Notes under the pieces: model-generated
Seen by the model: the letters and a program-made list of their open reading frames with translations, nothing else
Database searches by the model: none
Told to the model about the DNA's origin: nothing
Part shown: positions 39,318 through 50,279 of the stretch, piece by piece
Layout of the letters: each line of letters begins with the position of its first letter
How positions within the stretch are numbered: position 1 is the first letter of the stretch
NCBI RefSeq assembly: GCF_010728725.1
Contig: NZ_AP022606.1
Location: 4,092,001-4,156,000, forward strand
Direction of reading: 5' to 3'
DNA length: 64,000 bases
Origin: Mycobacterium branderi
GTDB lineage: Bacteria; Actinomycetota; Actinomycetes; Mycobacteriales; Mycobacteriaceae
Program-made: the position numbers and the translations under genes

Positions 39318-39404
39318 CGCTACTCTCGTGTCGCTGTAGTTGGAAACCGCAGGACACGGCAGCACACCGAGGGGGTGTGCTGCCGTGCCTTGCTTTCGAG
39401 TGTG

Positions 39405-39689
39405 CTACGCCCAGCTGGAGCCGACGGCGGAGTCGGTGCTGGCCATGTTGGAGCCGGCGGTTTGCACCTTCTGGCCGTGAGCGTTGGCCTGCTCGTAGAT
39501 CACCTGAAAGTTGCGACCCAACTGGGTGATGAACTCCTGGCAGGCCGTCGACCCAGCGCCACCCCAAAAGTCCCCGGCAGCAAGCACATCGCGAATGATG
39601 GCCTGGTGCTCGGCCTCCAGGGAAGCGGCCTGGGCGCGGATCAAGGCGCCGTGGGCGTCGACGTCGCCGAACTGGTAGTTGATCGTCAT
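39405..39689 (-). CDS. esxN: ESX-5 WXG100 substrate EsxN
   Basis: 94 residues (MTINYQFGDVDAHGALIRAQ) with helix-turn WGG at 43-45. It is the ESX-5-locus member of the Mtb9.9 group and forms a heterodimer with EsxM, encoded 59 bp upstream. Almost the same nucleotide sequence occurs at 26721-27005. Confidence 0.95.
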   Translation of the reverse strand: MTINYQFGDVDAHGALIRAQAASLEAEHQAIIRDVLAAGDFWGGAGSTACQEFITQLGRNFQVIYEQANAHGQKVQTAGSNMASTDSAVGSSWA

Positions 39690-39748
39690 GGGAAGTGTTC
39701 TCCTAACGTTGTGAAAGCTTACGCAGATGCGGCGAAAACCGCAGTGAG

Positions 39749-40045
39749 TCAGCTGCTCAGGATCTGCTGGCTGGCCTGCTCTTGAGCTTCGTAGTTGTTG
39801 GCGTCGCGAATCAGCCCGTCGCGCACACCGTGCAGCATGTTGACGATGTTGCGGAACGCGGTGTTCATCTGGCCCATGGTGTCGTAGGAGGTGGCCTGAG
39901 CCGTCCCGCTCCAGCCGGCACCGGCAATGTTCTGCGAGGACGCCCACATCTTGCGGGCCTCGTCCTCAACGGTCTGAGCGTGCACGTCGAAACGGCCCGC
40001 CATGTCCCGCATCGCGTGCGGGTCGGTCATAAAGCGCGTGGTCAC
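39749..40045 (-). CDS. esxM: ESX-5 WXG100 substrate EsxM
   Basis: 98 residues, with WSG turn and C-terminal YEAQE export motif and QILSS ending. The protein is identical to the copy at 27017-27313. A 219-bp gap separates it from the PE19 gene upstream. Confidence 0.95.
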   Translation of the reverse strand: MTTRFMTDPHAMRDMAGRFDVHAQTVEDEARKMWASSQNIAGAGWSGTAQATSYDTMGQMNTAFRNIVNMLHGVRDGLIRDANNYEAQEQASQQILSS

Positions 40046-40264
40046 TTGAATGTCTCCTTACTGGTCTAAAGCTCTGGACCCGAACTCACGAGTGATAGCC
40101 GGACGGGTTACGCGGTGGCATAACCGCCGACCCGAATACACAACGGACGATCCCCCTTCCCCCTAACCGGCTGCCACCGTGCATGAGACGACGGTGGGAC
40201 GAATTTCGAACCGCAGGGACGCTGCGGCAGTCGTGAAATCCATCTATCAACGCTACTTCGGTAC

Positions 40265-40564
40265 TCAGCCGGCCGCGATAGCGTTGGCGGCCTCGGTGGC
40301 CGCGTACGACCCGGCGCTGGTGCCCAGCGTGTTCACGAACATCTCGTGAATGGCCGCGGCCTGGGCGCTGACCGCCTGGTACATCTGGGCGTGTGCGGCG
40401 AACTGTGCCGCGGTCAGCGCCGACACCTCGTCGGCCGCTGCCGGAACTACCCCCGTCGTTGGGGCCGCCGCAGCCGCGTTCTGGGAGCTCAGTGCCGAGC
40501 CGATCCCCTGCAGGCTTCCGGCCGCCGCCGACAACGCCTCGGGCTGTGTGGTCACGAACGACAT
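40265..40564 (-). CDS. PE19: PE protein of the ESX-5 core (PE19-like)
   Basis: 99 residues, [18 protein letters not shown] to [14 protein letters not shown]. Position just before esxM-esxN-espG5 matches PE19 (Rv1791). There is no PPE partner immediately after it. In M. tuberculosis pe19 is induced by phosphate limitation through RegX3, and a phased box array stands 87-150 bp upstream here. PE19 has been linked to envelope permeability. Confidence 0.87.
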   Translation of the reverse strand: MSFVTTQPEALSAAAGSLQGIGSALSSQNAAAAAPTTGVVPAAADEVSALTAAQFAAHAQMYQAVSAQAAAIHEMFVNTLGTSAGSYAATEAANAIAAG

Positions 40565-40999
40565 CTAGCCTCCTCCTCCAAAAGTCTCAGAATCGTTCCG
40601 TGCATGACAATAGATGGCCGTATTGATCGTTGCCGCCGCCAACGCCCCGTGTTCGCAAGTGTTCACCCAGCGACAACAACTGTTCATCTGCAGTAACAAC
40701 TCAGTAACAAGTTGGGGACGCAATCAGGCGCTCGCGACGCCGAAGTGGCCAACAACCTGGTCGAATTCTGTGCTTGCGGATTGAGAATGGCTACCGGCCA
40801 AGCGCCGGCGCGGTCATGACTCGCAGTGCCTGAGGGCCAAAAGTGCTCGCGCGAGCGATAAAAATCTGGCCGCGGATAAGCCCCTCGGATTCACCGGCAA
40901 CGCACAGCTACCACTCAGCGTTTCGTGATTGGCCTGTAAGTGAACGGTCGGTAAACTGCCCGTTAACGATCGATGCACACCGACGGTCGGGAGGTGACC
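40565..40999. other. 435-bp divergent promoter region between PE19 and the SnoaL-like gene
   Basis: No gene found. Holds the phased GTTC-type array near PE19, and a GGGAGGTGACC ribosome site for the plus-strand gene at 41000. Confidence 0.5.
40651..40714 (-). promoter_or_regulatory. Phased GTTCAYC/GTAACA array upstream of PE19, PHO-box-like
   Basis: Boxes start at 40651 (GTTCGC), 40661 (GTTCACC), 40682 (GTTCATC), 40693 (GTAACAA) and 40704 (GTAACAA), that is at 10-11 or 21 bp steps on the plus strand. GTTCAYC direct repeats at an 11-bp period are typical of PhoB/PhoP-type PHO boxes, the class RegX3 belongs to. Confidence 0.6.
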
Positions 41000-41551
41000 A
41001 TGACGAACTTGCCCGCGGTAGCCCTGGACAGCACTGTCGATCCTGCGGACCGGGCGAGTGCCGTCGACTTCATCAACCGTGTCAACCTGCTGTTCGATGC
41101 CTGGGACATCGACGCAATGGTCGAGGCGTTCTTACCGGACAGCGTGACCTACCACACCCACGGCATCAATCGTGGCCGGGCGGAAACGCGGCGCTTCTTC
41201 CAAGAGATGTATCCGTACAGCGTTCCCGGGGTCAGCCGCATCGCGACCAACCCGATCGTCGATCGCGACGGCGACGACGGAGTGATCGTGCGCTACCACA
41301 ACCTGCTCATCCGCTATGCGCCGGAGCAGACGGGGCCGAAGGTGGTCCGGGGCGACGTGCCCGACGGCCCCGATGATCTGCCGGCCATCTGGGTCTACTC
41401 CGCCATGACGGACCGCTTGCGACGCACCGAGGGTGGCTGGCGGATTTTCGAACGCCACATCGGGACGACGACCATGAACGACCGTCTACGCCCCGTCCCG
41501 TCGCGCCCGGGCTTTATGGACCCTTACCTGCCACGGGCAGCGTCGTGGTGA
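41000..41551 (+). CDS. SnoaL-like (NTF2-fold) polyketide cyclase/hydratase-type protein
   Basis: 183 residues from ATG at 41000, behind GGGAGGTGACC. The NTF2-like core is visible in FINRVNLLFDAWDIDAMVEAF, SVTYHTHG, GRAETRRFF and GGWRIFERHI. Proteins of this type often act as small dehydratases or isomerases. It converges with cyp143 (25 bp between stops). Not a known part of ESX-5. Possible partner of the P450 in a small metabolic pathway, by proximity only. Confidence 0.75.
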   Translation: MTNLPAVALDSTVDPADRASAVDFINRVNLLFDAWDIDAMVEAFLPDSVTYHTHGINRGRAETRRFFQEMYPYSVPGVSRIATNPIVDRDGDDGVIVRYHNLLIRYAPEQTGPKVVRGDVPDGPDDLPAIWVYSAMTDRLRRTEGGWRIFERHIGTTTMNDRLRPVPSRPGFMDPYLPRAASW

Positions 41552-41575
41552 GTTGGCCGCACGCAGTTAGTCAAT

Positions 41576-43017
<1,442 letters not shown>

Positions 43018-43070
43018 CCGCGCTTTCGGTAGCGGCCAGATTGCCAGGCGCACATCGGTTTTCGCGGACT

Positions 43071-43418
43071 TTACTCAGGCGCCTCGCCGTCCCACCGGGC
43101 GCTCGGGAACCGGCCCCGTAACGCGTTGAGCAGGCGGTGGATCTCGTCGATGCGCGAGTGGATCCGCAGCAGATGCTTGGTCGGCGCAACGCCACCGGTC
43201 TCGAATTGCTGATCCAGCGATTCCGCCATCCGGTACGCGATTTCATGTAACTCGGCGATTTCCGCTTGCAGGATCCCCTCGAAGAGTCGCGCCTGCGCTA
43301 CCTCGGCAGGCTTCGCCGGACGCGCCGGGATGTTGGCCGCCCCAGTCCACGGCCCTGGTCCGCCCGGATGACTCGTCGACATAGTCAGCAAACCAGATGA
43401 CTCCGCAGGCTGCGCCAT
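43071..43418 (-). CDS. Hypothetical protein, 115 residues, helical
   Basis: Start ATG at 43418 with AGGAG upstream. A Pro/Gly-rich N-terminus (1-35) precedes a helical body rich in Glu, Ala and Leu (VAQARLFEGILQAEIAELHEIAYRM as key region about 41-65, then HLLRIHSRIDEIHRLLNALRGRF). It looks like a small soluble helical bundle. No family recognised. It converges on fdxE and is divergent from the methyltransferase gene. A lone GTTCATC box lies near 43513. Confidence 0.6.
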   Translation of the reverse strand: MAQPAESSGLLTMSTSHPGGPGPWTGAANIPARPAKPAEVAQARLFEGILQAEIAELHEIAYRMAESLDQQFETGGVAPTKHLLRIHSRIDEIHRLLNALRGRFPSARWDGEAPE

Positions 43419-43596
43419 GCGACACTCCTAACCCGAGCCCCGACCGTTCACCACGCTGCAACCTACCCTCTCACTGCCCGAAATCCATTGGTCCTGCAGA
43501 CCGTTTCCAACTGTTCATCTTTGGGCTACTGCCGCGCTACCCGGCGTCCCGGCAGCTACCCGTGCGAATGCCGGCCATGTCGTGTAAAAGAGTCTG

Positions 43597-44640
43597 ATGG
43601 ACGACCCCGCCCGCAGCTCGATCGATTCATCGACGCTGCGTGCGGCCATGGTGCGGCGGTTGTATCGCCGGTCGGTGGCCTCCGGCCAGATCACGCTGCC
43701 AGCAGTTCCTGCCATGCTCGGCGAGTACGTCACGATGTGTCACAACGTCTTCGCCGGCATGGGAGTGGAGGTCACCGCCGACCAATTCGCCCAACTGAAA
43801 ACAGTTTTGGCGGATCAGTTGGCTCAGGCCTACACGGCGTCCTCCCGTTCCAACATTGTCATCTCGTACCACGCTCCGTTCGGCACCACGCTGCACTACA
43901 GCGTCGCAGTGGAAACGTCGACCATCGAGGGCGAGTACGACCACTGGGTCGCCACTCGCGAGGGACCGCTGTTCGGCGCGGAACCAGATGCGCGAGTGTG
44001 GGTTTTGGCCAGCGAAATACCTGATCCCACAAACCATCCGGTGCTCGACATCGGCGCGGGAACCGGGCGCAACGCGCTGGCCTTGGCGCGACGCGGCCAC
44101 CCGGTCGACGCCGTCGAGATGAGCCCGAAATTCGCCCACATCATCCGCTACGAAGCCGAACGGGAATCACTCGACGTACGCATCGTCGAGGGTGACGTCT
44201 TTGAGGCCGCGGATGGTCTGCGCCGGGATTATCGGCTGATCGTCCTCTCCGAGGTGGTGCCCGACTTCCGGACGACACAGCAGCTACGGGCCATGTTCGA
44301 ACTGGCCGCCCAGCGCCTGGCCCCCGGCGGTTGTTTGGTGTTCAACGCCTTCGTGGCCCGCGACGATTACACCCCTGACGACGCCGCGCGGGAACTCGGA
44401 CAACAATGCAACACAATGGTTTTCACCCGCGACGAGATGACGGCCGCGGCGGCCCGGTTGCCTCTCGACCTTGTAGCCGACGACTCAGCCTACGAGTACG
44501 AGAAAACCCATCTGCCAGAAGGGGCTTGGCCGCCCACCGGCTGGTACGAGAACTGGGCCAACGGCCTCGACTTGTTCGACGTCGCGCCCGAACAGTCACC
44601 GATCGAGTTGCGCTGGCTCGTCTACCAGCGTCGCCCGTAA
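43597..44640 (+). CDS. SAM-dependent methyltransferase, TehB-like
   Basis: 347 residues. The class I methyltransferase motif I is VLDIGAGTGRNALALA (about 149), followed by acidic VDAVEMS, motif RIVEGDVFEA and a motif III area APGGCLVFNAF. TehB-like proteins methylate small molecules. The first 140 residues are an unassigned helical N-terminal domain. It converges on a PPE gene with two bases between stops. Not part of ESX-5 in M. tuberculosis. Confidence 0.8.
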   Translation: MDDPARSSIDSSTLRAAMVRRLYRRSVASGQITLPAVPAMLGEYVTMCHNVFAGMGVEVTADQFAQLKTVLADQLAQAYTASSRSNIVISYHAPFGTTLHYSVAVETSTIEGEYDHWVATREGPLFGAEPDARVWVLASEIPDPTNHPVLDIGAGTGRNALALARRGHPVDAVEMSPKFAHIIRYEAERESLDVRIVEGDVFEAADGLRRDYRLIVLSEVVPDFRTTQQLRAMFELAAQRLAPGGCLVFNAFVARDDYTPDDAARELGQQCNTMVFTRDEMTAAAARLPLDLVADDSAYEYEKTHLPEGAWPPTGWYENWANGLDLFDVAPEQSPIELRWLVYQRRP

Positions 44641-44642
44641 CG

Positions 44643-45884
44643 TCAGCCGGCGAACGGCGGACGTGACATCACGGTGGGGCGGAACCCGTATCGGGGGGCC
44701 GCACCTCCGGCGTGCCCTGCACCGGCACCGGCCAGCGGCATGCCACCCAGCAGGTTTCCGGCACCTCCGCCTTCCGGAGCGGCGGCGACACTGCTGATGG
44801 GCATCGGGGCGTGCGGCGCCGTCAACGGCGCTCCCCCGATCCAGGTGGGCGGCACCGACAACCGACCGACGGCGCCCGCGTTGCCCAACCCCGCCGACAC
44901 CGCTGCCGGCGCGCCGGCCCCGCCAGCTCCGCCTCCCAGCAGGCCGCCGAGCCCACCCAGGCCGCTGGCTGCTCCCTTTGCGGCAGCACCCGCTGCCGCG
45001 GGGGCCTGCGCGCCGATCAAGCCCAGAGTCTTGGCCGACTGCACAAAGTTGTTGGCCATACCGATGCTGAAGTAAGGCAGACCCTCGGTGTTGTAGAAGA
45101 AACCTGCGAACGGTGAGTAGGCGTTCAGCAGCCCCGACAGCGAAGTAGGCGCAGTCGACGACCCGGTCAGGAGCTGCCAGATGCCGCTGAATGGATCCGT
45201 CGCGGTCGACGACGCCGTGGAAGTCGGCGTCGCAAGACTTTGCAGGGCGTTCGGGACGGCAGATTGCAGCTGCGACAGCGTCGACTGCGCGCTCGTGCCC
45301 GACGCAGTGCCGGCGGCGTTGGTCACCGCGGCGGCTTGAATGGCCTGTCCGGCGGGATTGGTGGTCTGCGCGGGCGCGGCGAACGGGGTCACCTTCGTGG
45401 CGGCGGCCGCCTGGCCCGCATACCCGTACATCGCGGCGGCGTCCTGGGCCCACATCTCGCCGTACTGCGCCTCCAACTGCGCGATCGCCGGAGTGTTTTG
45501 GCCCAGAACGTTGGTGGCGACCAGCTGCGCCGTCTGAGCACGGTTCGCCGCGATCAGTGGCGGGGGCACCGTCGCGGCAAACGCCTGGTCATAGGCCGCC
45601 GCGGCGGCACGGGCCTGCGTGGCTGCTTGCTCGGCCTGGGCAGCGGTGGTCTGCATCCACGTCACATACGGTGCCGCGGCGTTGGCCATCGACGTCGACG
45701 CCGGCCCCATCCACTCTTCGGTGGCCAGTCGCGTGACCACGGTGTCGTAGCCGGCGGCGGCGGAATTGAGCTCGGCGGCAAGGCTATTCCAGGCCGAGGC
45801 GGCGGCCTGGAAGGACGACGAACCCGGGCCGGCGTAGATGCGAGCGGAGTTGATCTCCGGCGGTAACGCCCCGAAGTCCAGCAC
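44643..45884 (-). CDS. PPE protein, PPE26-like, SVP subfamily
   Basis: 413 residues from GTG at 45884 ([21 protein letters not shown]), with AGGAGG upstream. WMGP turn. The segment [23 protein letters not shown] carries Gln-Leu in place of the usual Ala-Thr. The middle [20 protein letters not shown] is nearly that of PPE26 in M. tuberculosis. SVP motif GRLSVPPTW; end [18 protein letters not shown]. Paired with the PE gene 11 bp upstream. It has a close relative at 48727-49968. Confidence 0.92.
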   Translation of the reverse strand: MLDFGALPPEINSARIYAGPGSSSFQAAASAWNSLAAELNSAAAGYDTVVTRLATEEWMGPASTSMANAAAPYVTWMQTTAAQAEQAATQARAAAAAYDQAFAATVPPPLIAANRAQTAQLVATNVLGQNTPAIAQLEAQYGEMWAQDAAAMYGYAGQAAAATKVTPFAAPAQTTNPAGQAIQAAAVTNAAGTASGTSAQSTLSQLQSAVPNALQSLATPTSTASSTATDPFSGIWQLLTGSSTAPTSLSGLLNAYSPFAGFFYNTEGLPYFSIGMANNFVQSAKTLGLIGAQAPAAAGAAAKGAASGLGGLGGLLGGGAGGAGAPAAVSAGLGNAGAVGRLSVPPTWIGGAPLTAPHAPMPISSVAAAPEGGGAGNLLGGMPLAGAGAGHAGGAAPRYGFRPTVMSRPPFAG

Positions 45885-45895
45885 TGCCAGCCTCC

Positions 45896-46195
45896 TCAGC
45901 CCGCCGCGATCGCGTTGGCGGCTTCGGTGGCCGCATACGATCCGGCGCTGGTGCCCAGGGTGTTGACGAACATCTCGTGGATCGCCGCGGCCTGTGCACT
46001 GACTGCCTGGTACATCTGCGCGTGGGCGGCGAACTGCGCGGCGGTCAGCGCCGACACCTCGTCGGCGGCGGCGGGGACGACCCCGGTTGTCGGGGCAGCG
46101 GCGGCGGCATTCTGCGCGGCCATTCCCGAACCGATACCGGTCAGGTTGGCGGCGGCCGCCGACAACGCCTCGGGCTGCGTTGTCACGAATGACAT
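45896..46195 (-). CDS. PE protein (PE18-like)
   Basis: 99 residues from ATG at 46195, with GGGAGGAAAATC upstream. It differs from the PE at 49980-50279 at one residue (Met33/Val33 region, GSGMAAQN versus GSGVAAQN). Carries the YAATE export motif. Forms a pair with the PPE26-like protein. Confidence 0.92.
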   Translation of the reverse strand: MSFVTTQPEALSAAAANLTGIGSGMAAQNAAAAAPTTGVVPAAADEVSALTAAQFAAHAQMYQAVSAQAAAIHEMFVNTLGTSAGSYAATEAANAIAAG

Positions 46196-46585
46196 ATGAT
46201 TTTCCTCCCTCACAAACCGCAAAAGCAGCTCGATTAGTGAGGTTAGGGGCCGATTCCGGCCTGCACCCCGTCCAAAACCAAGTGTTCATTGGTGGACGGC
46301 TAGTGTTCATCCGCCAGCCACAGCTGTTTACCTAATGTTTGAGTTAATGTCGCCTGGCTCGGTGACGGCGAACACACCCGCCTATACCGAGCCCTGCAGA
46401 CCGGCCGGGCGCAGCATCGACCCGTCATCGGCGAGAGCGCCGCAGATCCGGCCTGCCGGCTTTGCGTGAGCTTCGACGTGCCGTCTGCCATCGCGGTCAC
46501 TATCGTGATATGGGCGATCGGCATTCGGACTTGTTGAATCCGAAGGGGACTCGGGCAGTCGCCAAACGCCAAGACCGGAGGACGA
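46196..46585. other. 390-bp divergent region between PE and metallophosphoesterase genes
   Basis: Contains the phased GTTCAT array near the PE gene. No gene seen. Confidence 0.45.
46283..46347 (-). promoter_or_regulatory. Phased GTTCAT array upstream of PE/PPE26-like pair, PHO-box-like
   Basis: Boxes begin at 46283 (GTTCATT), 46304 (GTTCATC), 46326 (GTTTACC) and 46337 (GTTTGAG), spaced 21, 22 and 11 bp. It stands 88-150 bp upstream of the PE start, the same distance as at PE19. Confidence 0.55.
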
Positions 46586-47674
46586 ATGTCAATCCACTCG
46601 GCATCAGAACCTCTTCACGTGTGGGCATTCGGCGATGCGCACGTCGGCACTGACAAGCAATTCGGCAGACACAGCCTTGCCGAGGCGATTTCGCAGTCCG
46701 AATTCGGTGGGAGCGAAGGCGGTCCAGCCTTCGCCTGGGACCTTGCGATCGACGTGGGCGACATGTCCGGTGCACACCACAGCCTGCCCGATGACGCAGA
46801 AGGCGAAGAGGTGCGTCGACAGTTCTCGGTGTTGCGCAAGCACCGACGCGAAGACATCTACAGCGTCTGCGGCAACCACGACCGAAGCGGGTTAGCCGAA
46901 CCCGAGGCGTGGTGGTGGCAAAAGTGGGTGGACCCGCTGGGCGACCACAACGAATTCTCGGGTGTTGACGCCAAAGCCCGCCGATATGCCATTAACGGGA
47001 CGTGGCAACGGTATTCCTTTCAGGTAGGGAACCTGCTCTTTTTGATGATGAGCGACCGCAACGAGCCCACCCAAATGGTGGGGCGAGGAACGCTCGGCGG
47101 TAACCCGGGCGGTGTGGTGAGCGGCGAAACATTTCAGTGGTGGAAAGACGCGGTCGACAACAATCCCGACAAAATCATCATTTCGGTGCACCACTACGTC
47201 CTGAAGGACACGACCGTCGCCTCCGGCGCGTGGGAAGGTCTGCGCAAAGGCGCCGACGGCCGTTGGGAGGAGCATTATCACCGATACTTCGAGCAAGGCA
47301 CGCCGCGGGGCGCGTCGTATCTGTACTGGGTTGACAGCAAACAGGATTCAGGCGCATTCGAGAACTTTCTCGCCGAACGTCCCGGATGCGTACAGATGTG
47401 GATCGGCGGGCACACCCACACCAACCCGGATGACTCGTTCGGCAACAAAACCCACATCGAGCGACGCTGGGGCACCTGGTTCATCAACGTCGCGTCGTTG
47501 AGCCGCCATCACATGCCGCTGACCACGTTGCCGATCAGTCGACTGCTGACCTTCACCCCAGGCAGCCGCGACGTGCGTGTGCAGTGCTACCTGCACACCA
47601 GCCAGCATGCGCCGCAAGGCTGGTATCCCAAGGCAGAACGCACCCTGCGGCTCGACATCCCTTTCCGGCGTTGA
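46586..47674 (+). CDS. Calcineurin-like metallophosphoesterase
   Basis: 362 residues. The binuclear metal motifs are in order: Asp17-x-His19 (FGDAHVG), Asp59 (DVGDM), Asn97-His98-Asp99 (CGNHD), His in SVHHYV and GHTHT near residue 275. This is the metallophosphoesterase fold; substrate unknown. ATG at 46586 follows CCGGAGGACGA. It is an accessory gene inserted between two PE/PPE units, convergent with the solute-binding lipoprotein gene. With phosphate-type boxes nearby, a phosphate-scavenging role is attractive but unproven. Confidence 0.85.
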   Translation: MSIHSASEPLHVWAFGDAHVGTDKQFGRHSLAEAISQSEFGGSEGGPAFAWDLAIDVGDMSGAHHSLPDDAEGEEVRRQFSVLRKHRREDIYSVCGNHDRSGLAEPEAWWWQKWVDPLGDHNEFSGVDAKARRYAINGTWQRYSFQVGNLLFLMMSDRNEPTQMVGRGTLGGNPGGVVSGETFQWWKDAVDNNPDKIIISVHHYVLKDTTVASGAWEGLRKGADGRWEEHYHRYFEQGTPRGASYLYWVDSKQDSGAFENFLAERPGCVQMWIGGHTHTNPDDSFGNKTHIERRWGTWFINVASLSRHHMPLTTLPISRLLTFTPGSRDVRVQCYLHTSQHAPQGWYPKAERTLRLDIPFRR

Positions 47675-47699
47675 TGTTCTGCCGTCCGACGCAGTGGCG

Positions 47700-48725
47700 T
47701 CAGCGAGACTCCGGGGCGTGGTCGAAGCGGCGGTCCACCCAGTCGGCGAACCGTGGGGCGGAACGGATTTGGCCGTCCGCCGCCAACAGGTCGGCTAGCC
47801 GCTGCTCCGCGCCAATCACGGTGTCATCCAGCGGGGTCGGCTGGCGCAGGGTGCGGCCCTGTGCGACGGCGGCGACAGCCGGGTCGAGGCCGGCCGACTC
47901 GGCGTACTTGGCCGCCCACTCCCGGGGGTGTTCACGTGCCCACACCGCGGCGTTCGCATAGCGCGTCAGCAGGTCCCCCAAAGCGGTGTTGCGTTTCGGG
48001 TCGGCCAGCCCCTCGTCGGAGGCGATCGCGAACGAGTACTTGTGCTTGCGCGAGACGAGACCGCGCACCGGGAGCTGTTGTTCGGCCTGGGCGGTGTACG
48101 GGTCCCATACCGCCCAGGCGTCGACCTGCCCGTTGCGGAATCCCGACAACGCGTCCGCGGGCTGTAAGAAAACCAGGTGAACGTCGGCGGGTTTGAGTCC
48201 GGCCTTGTCCAGCTGGTCGAGCACGTTGGCGTGTGCCGAACTGCCCTTGGCCAGCGCGATGGTCTTGCCGCGCAGGCCATCAACGGACTGGATCGCGGAA
48301 TCGGTGTGGACCAGAATCTGGTCGCCTGGGCCGCCTCCCTCGTATGCCGACAGCACCTTGATGTGGGCGTTAGCCGCCGCGCCGAAAATCGGCGGGGTGT
48401 CGCCGGTGATGGCAACGTCGATCTTGCCGGCGGTGGCGGCCTCGACCATCGGCGGCCCAGATGCGAACGTGGAGAACGTGATCCGATACGGCAGATGGTC
48501 GAGCTGCCCCGCCGCTCGCAGCATCGACTCGGTGCCGACGCTCTTTTGGTCCCCCACTTGCAGCGTCAGGTCGGCCAGCTGTGATAGCGGAACTTTGGCT
48601 GGCTCATGGGCGGGGCCGGTGGCACGCTGGCGTGCGACGCATGCCGGAAGCAGCAGGGCGATAACGGTCAAAAGTACTGCGGTATAACGTCGCAGGGACA
48701 GAACGTCTCGTGCAGAGTTGGGCAT
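47700..48725 (-). CDS. ABC transporter substrate-binding lipoprotein (SsuA/NrtA/TauA type)
   Basis: 341 residues. A lipoprotein signal peptide ends in LLLPAC (Cys28 or 29). The NMT1/SsuA-like fold shows in KIDVAITGDTPPIFGAAANAHIKVL, SVDGLRGKTIALAKGSSAH and VDAWAVWDPYTAQAE. Aliphatic sulfonates, nitrate or taurine are typical ligands of the family. No permease or ATPase gene is nearby, so it is an orphan. Its ATG lies one base after the stop of the upstream PPE gene (TGAGATG), so it is probably translated from the PE-PPE mRNA. Confidence 0.85.
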   Translation of the reverse strand: MPNSARDVLSLRRYTAVLLTVIALLLPACVARQRATGPAHEPAKVPLSQLADLTLQVGDQKSVGTESMLRAAGQLDHLPYRITFSTFASGPPMVEAATAGKIDVAITGDTPPIFGAAANAHIKVLSAYEGGGPGDQILVHTDSAIQSVDGLRGKTIALAKGSSAHANVLDQLDKAGLKPADVHLVFLQPADALSGFRNGQVDAWAVWDPYTAQAEQQLPVRGLVSRKHKYSFAIASDEGLADPKRNTALGDLLTRYANAAVWAREHPREWAAKYAESAGLDPAVAAVAQGRTLRQPTPLDDTVIGAEQRLADLLAADGQIRSAPRFADWVDRRFDHAPESR

Positions 48726-48726
48726 C

Positions 48727-49968
48727 TCAGCCGGCGAACGGCGGACGGGCCATCACGGTTGGCTTGAACCCGTATCGGGGGCCAGAACCGCCCACGTGTC
48801 CAGCACCGGCGCCAGCTAGTGGCATCCCGCCCAACAGGTTTCCGGCGCCGCCACCTTCTGGTGCTGCGCTCACACTGCTGATGGGCAGCGGAGCATGCGG
48901 GGCCGTTAACGGGGCTCCGCCAATCCAGGTGGGCGGCACCGACAATCGACCGACTGCCCCCGCATTACCCAAGCCCGCCGACACAGCTGCCGGCGCGCCG
49001 CCGGTTCCGCTTCCCAGCAGGCTTCCGAGCCCACCCAGGCCGCCGGCTATCCCCTTGGCAGCCCCGCCAGCGGCCGCGGGCGCGGACGCGCCGATCAATC
49101 CCAGCGTCTTCGATGTCTGAATCGCGGCGTTGGCTATGCCGGTGGTGAAGTTCCCCATGCCCTCGCTGTAGTAGAGAACGGAGGAGGGTGCCACAAGGTC
49201 GGTGAAGATCGCCGACAGCGATTGGGGAGGAGTGGACGACCCGGTCAAGAGCAACCAGAATTCGCTCCACGGGTCTGGCGTCGTCGAGGTCGAGGACGCG
49301 GCCGATGCGGGCGTCGCGAGGCTCTTCAGCGTGCTGGGTACCGAAGATTGCAACTGGGACAGCGTCGACTGCGCACTCGTGGTGCTGGAGCTGGCGGCCG
49401 CTTGGGCGACCGCGGTCGCTTGAGTGGCCTGTCCGGCGGGATTGGTGGTTTGCACCGGGGCGGCGAACGGGGTCACCTTCGTGGCGGCGGCCGCCTGGCC
49501 CGCATACCCGTACATCGCGGCGGCGTCCTGGGCCCACATCTCGCCGTACTGCGCCTCCAACTGCGCGATCGCCGGAGTGTTTTGGCCCAGAACGTTGGTG
49601 GCGACCAGCTGCGCCGTCTGAGCACGGTTCGCCGCGATCAGCGGCGGAGGCACCGACGCTGCGAACGCCTGGTCATAGGCCGCCGCGGCCGCCCTCGCCT
49701 GGGTGGCCGCCTGCTCGGCCTGCGCAGCGGTACTGCTCAGCCAGGCCACGTGGGATTGCGCCGCATCCGCCATTGCCGCAGATGCCGGACCCAACCACTC
49801 CTCGCTGGTGAGTTGGGTGACCACGGTGTCGTAGCCGAGCGCCGCCGAATTCAGCTCGGCGGCAAGGCTATTCCAGGCCGACGCGGCGGCCTGGAACGAC
49901 GACGAACCCGGGCCGGCGTAGATGCGAGCGGAGTTGATCTCCGGCGGTAACGCCCCGAAGTCCAGCAC
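48727..49968 (-). CDS. PPE protein, PPE26-like, SVP subfamily
   Basis: 413 residues from GTG at 49968. N-terminal region, the [16 protein letters not shown] segment and the end [18 protein letters not shown] are nearly identical to the PPE at 44643-45884, while residues about 60-80 ([20 protein letters not shown]) and the middle ([20 protein letters not shown]) differ. SVP motif GRLSVPPTW. The pattern suggests duplication followed by gene conversion. The solute-binding lipoprotein gene follows one base after its stop. Confidence 0.92.
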   Translation of the reverse strand: MLDFGALPPEINSARIYAGPGSSSFQAAASAWNSLAAELNSAALGYDTVVTQLTSEEWLGPASAAMADAAQSHVAWLSSTAAQAEQAATQARAAAAAYDQAFAASVPPPLIAANRAQTAQLVATNVLGQNTPAIAQLEAQYGEMWAQDAAAMYGYAGQAAAATKVTPFAAPVQTTNPAGQATQATAVAQAAASSSTTSAQSTLSQLQSSVPSTLKSLATPASAASSTSTTPDPWSEFWLLLTGSSTPPQSLSAIFTDLVAPSSVLYYSEGMGNFTTGIANAAIQTSKTLGLIGASAPAAAGGAAKGIAGGLGGLGSLLGSGTGGAPAAVSAGLGNAGAVGRLSVPPTWIGGAPLTAPHAPLPISSVSAAPEGGGAGNLLGGMPLAGAGAGHVGGSGPRYGFKPTVMARPPFAG

Positions 49969-49979
49969 TGCCAGCCTCC

Positions 49980-50279
49980 TCAGCCCGCCGCGATCGCGTT
50001 GGCGGCTTCGGTGGCCGCATACGATCCGGCGCTGGTGCCCAGGGTGTTGACGAACATCTCGTGAATCGCCGCGGCCTGCGCACTGACTGCCTGGTACATC
50101 TGCGCGTGGGCGGCGAATTGCGCGGCGGTCAGCGCCGACACCTCGTCGGCGGCGGCGGGAACCACGCCCGTCGTCGGCGCAGCAGCAGCGGCATTCTGCG
50201 CGGCCACCCCTGATCCGATACCCGTCAAGTTGGCAGCCGCCGCCGACAACGCCTCGGGCTGCGTGGTCACAAACGACAT
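49980..50279 (-). CDS. PE protein (PE18-like, duplicate)
   Basis: 99 residues, [18 protein letters not shown] to [14 protein letters not shown]. Nearly identical to the PE at 45896-46195. GAGGAGGAAG lies just upstream of the ATG. Confidence 0.92.
   Translation of the reverse strand: MSFVTTQPEALSAAAANLTGIGSGVAAQNAAAAAPTTGVVPAAADEVSALTAAQFAAHAQMYQAVSAQAAAIHEMFVNTLGTSAGSYAATEAANAIAAG

Noticed and set aside
43446..43519. Phased box array before the 115-residue hypothetical gene
   Set aside because: GTTCACC at 43446 and GTTCATC at 43513 are not in helical phase and only isolated boxes are present.
44643..46310. A single long PE-PPE fusion frame (and the similar one at 48727-50295)
   Set aside because: The upstream part is the PE gene read in the wrong frame; the true PE and PPE genes lie in different frames with a GTG start and ribosome site for the PPE.
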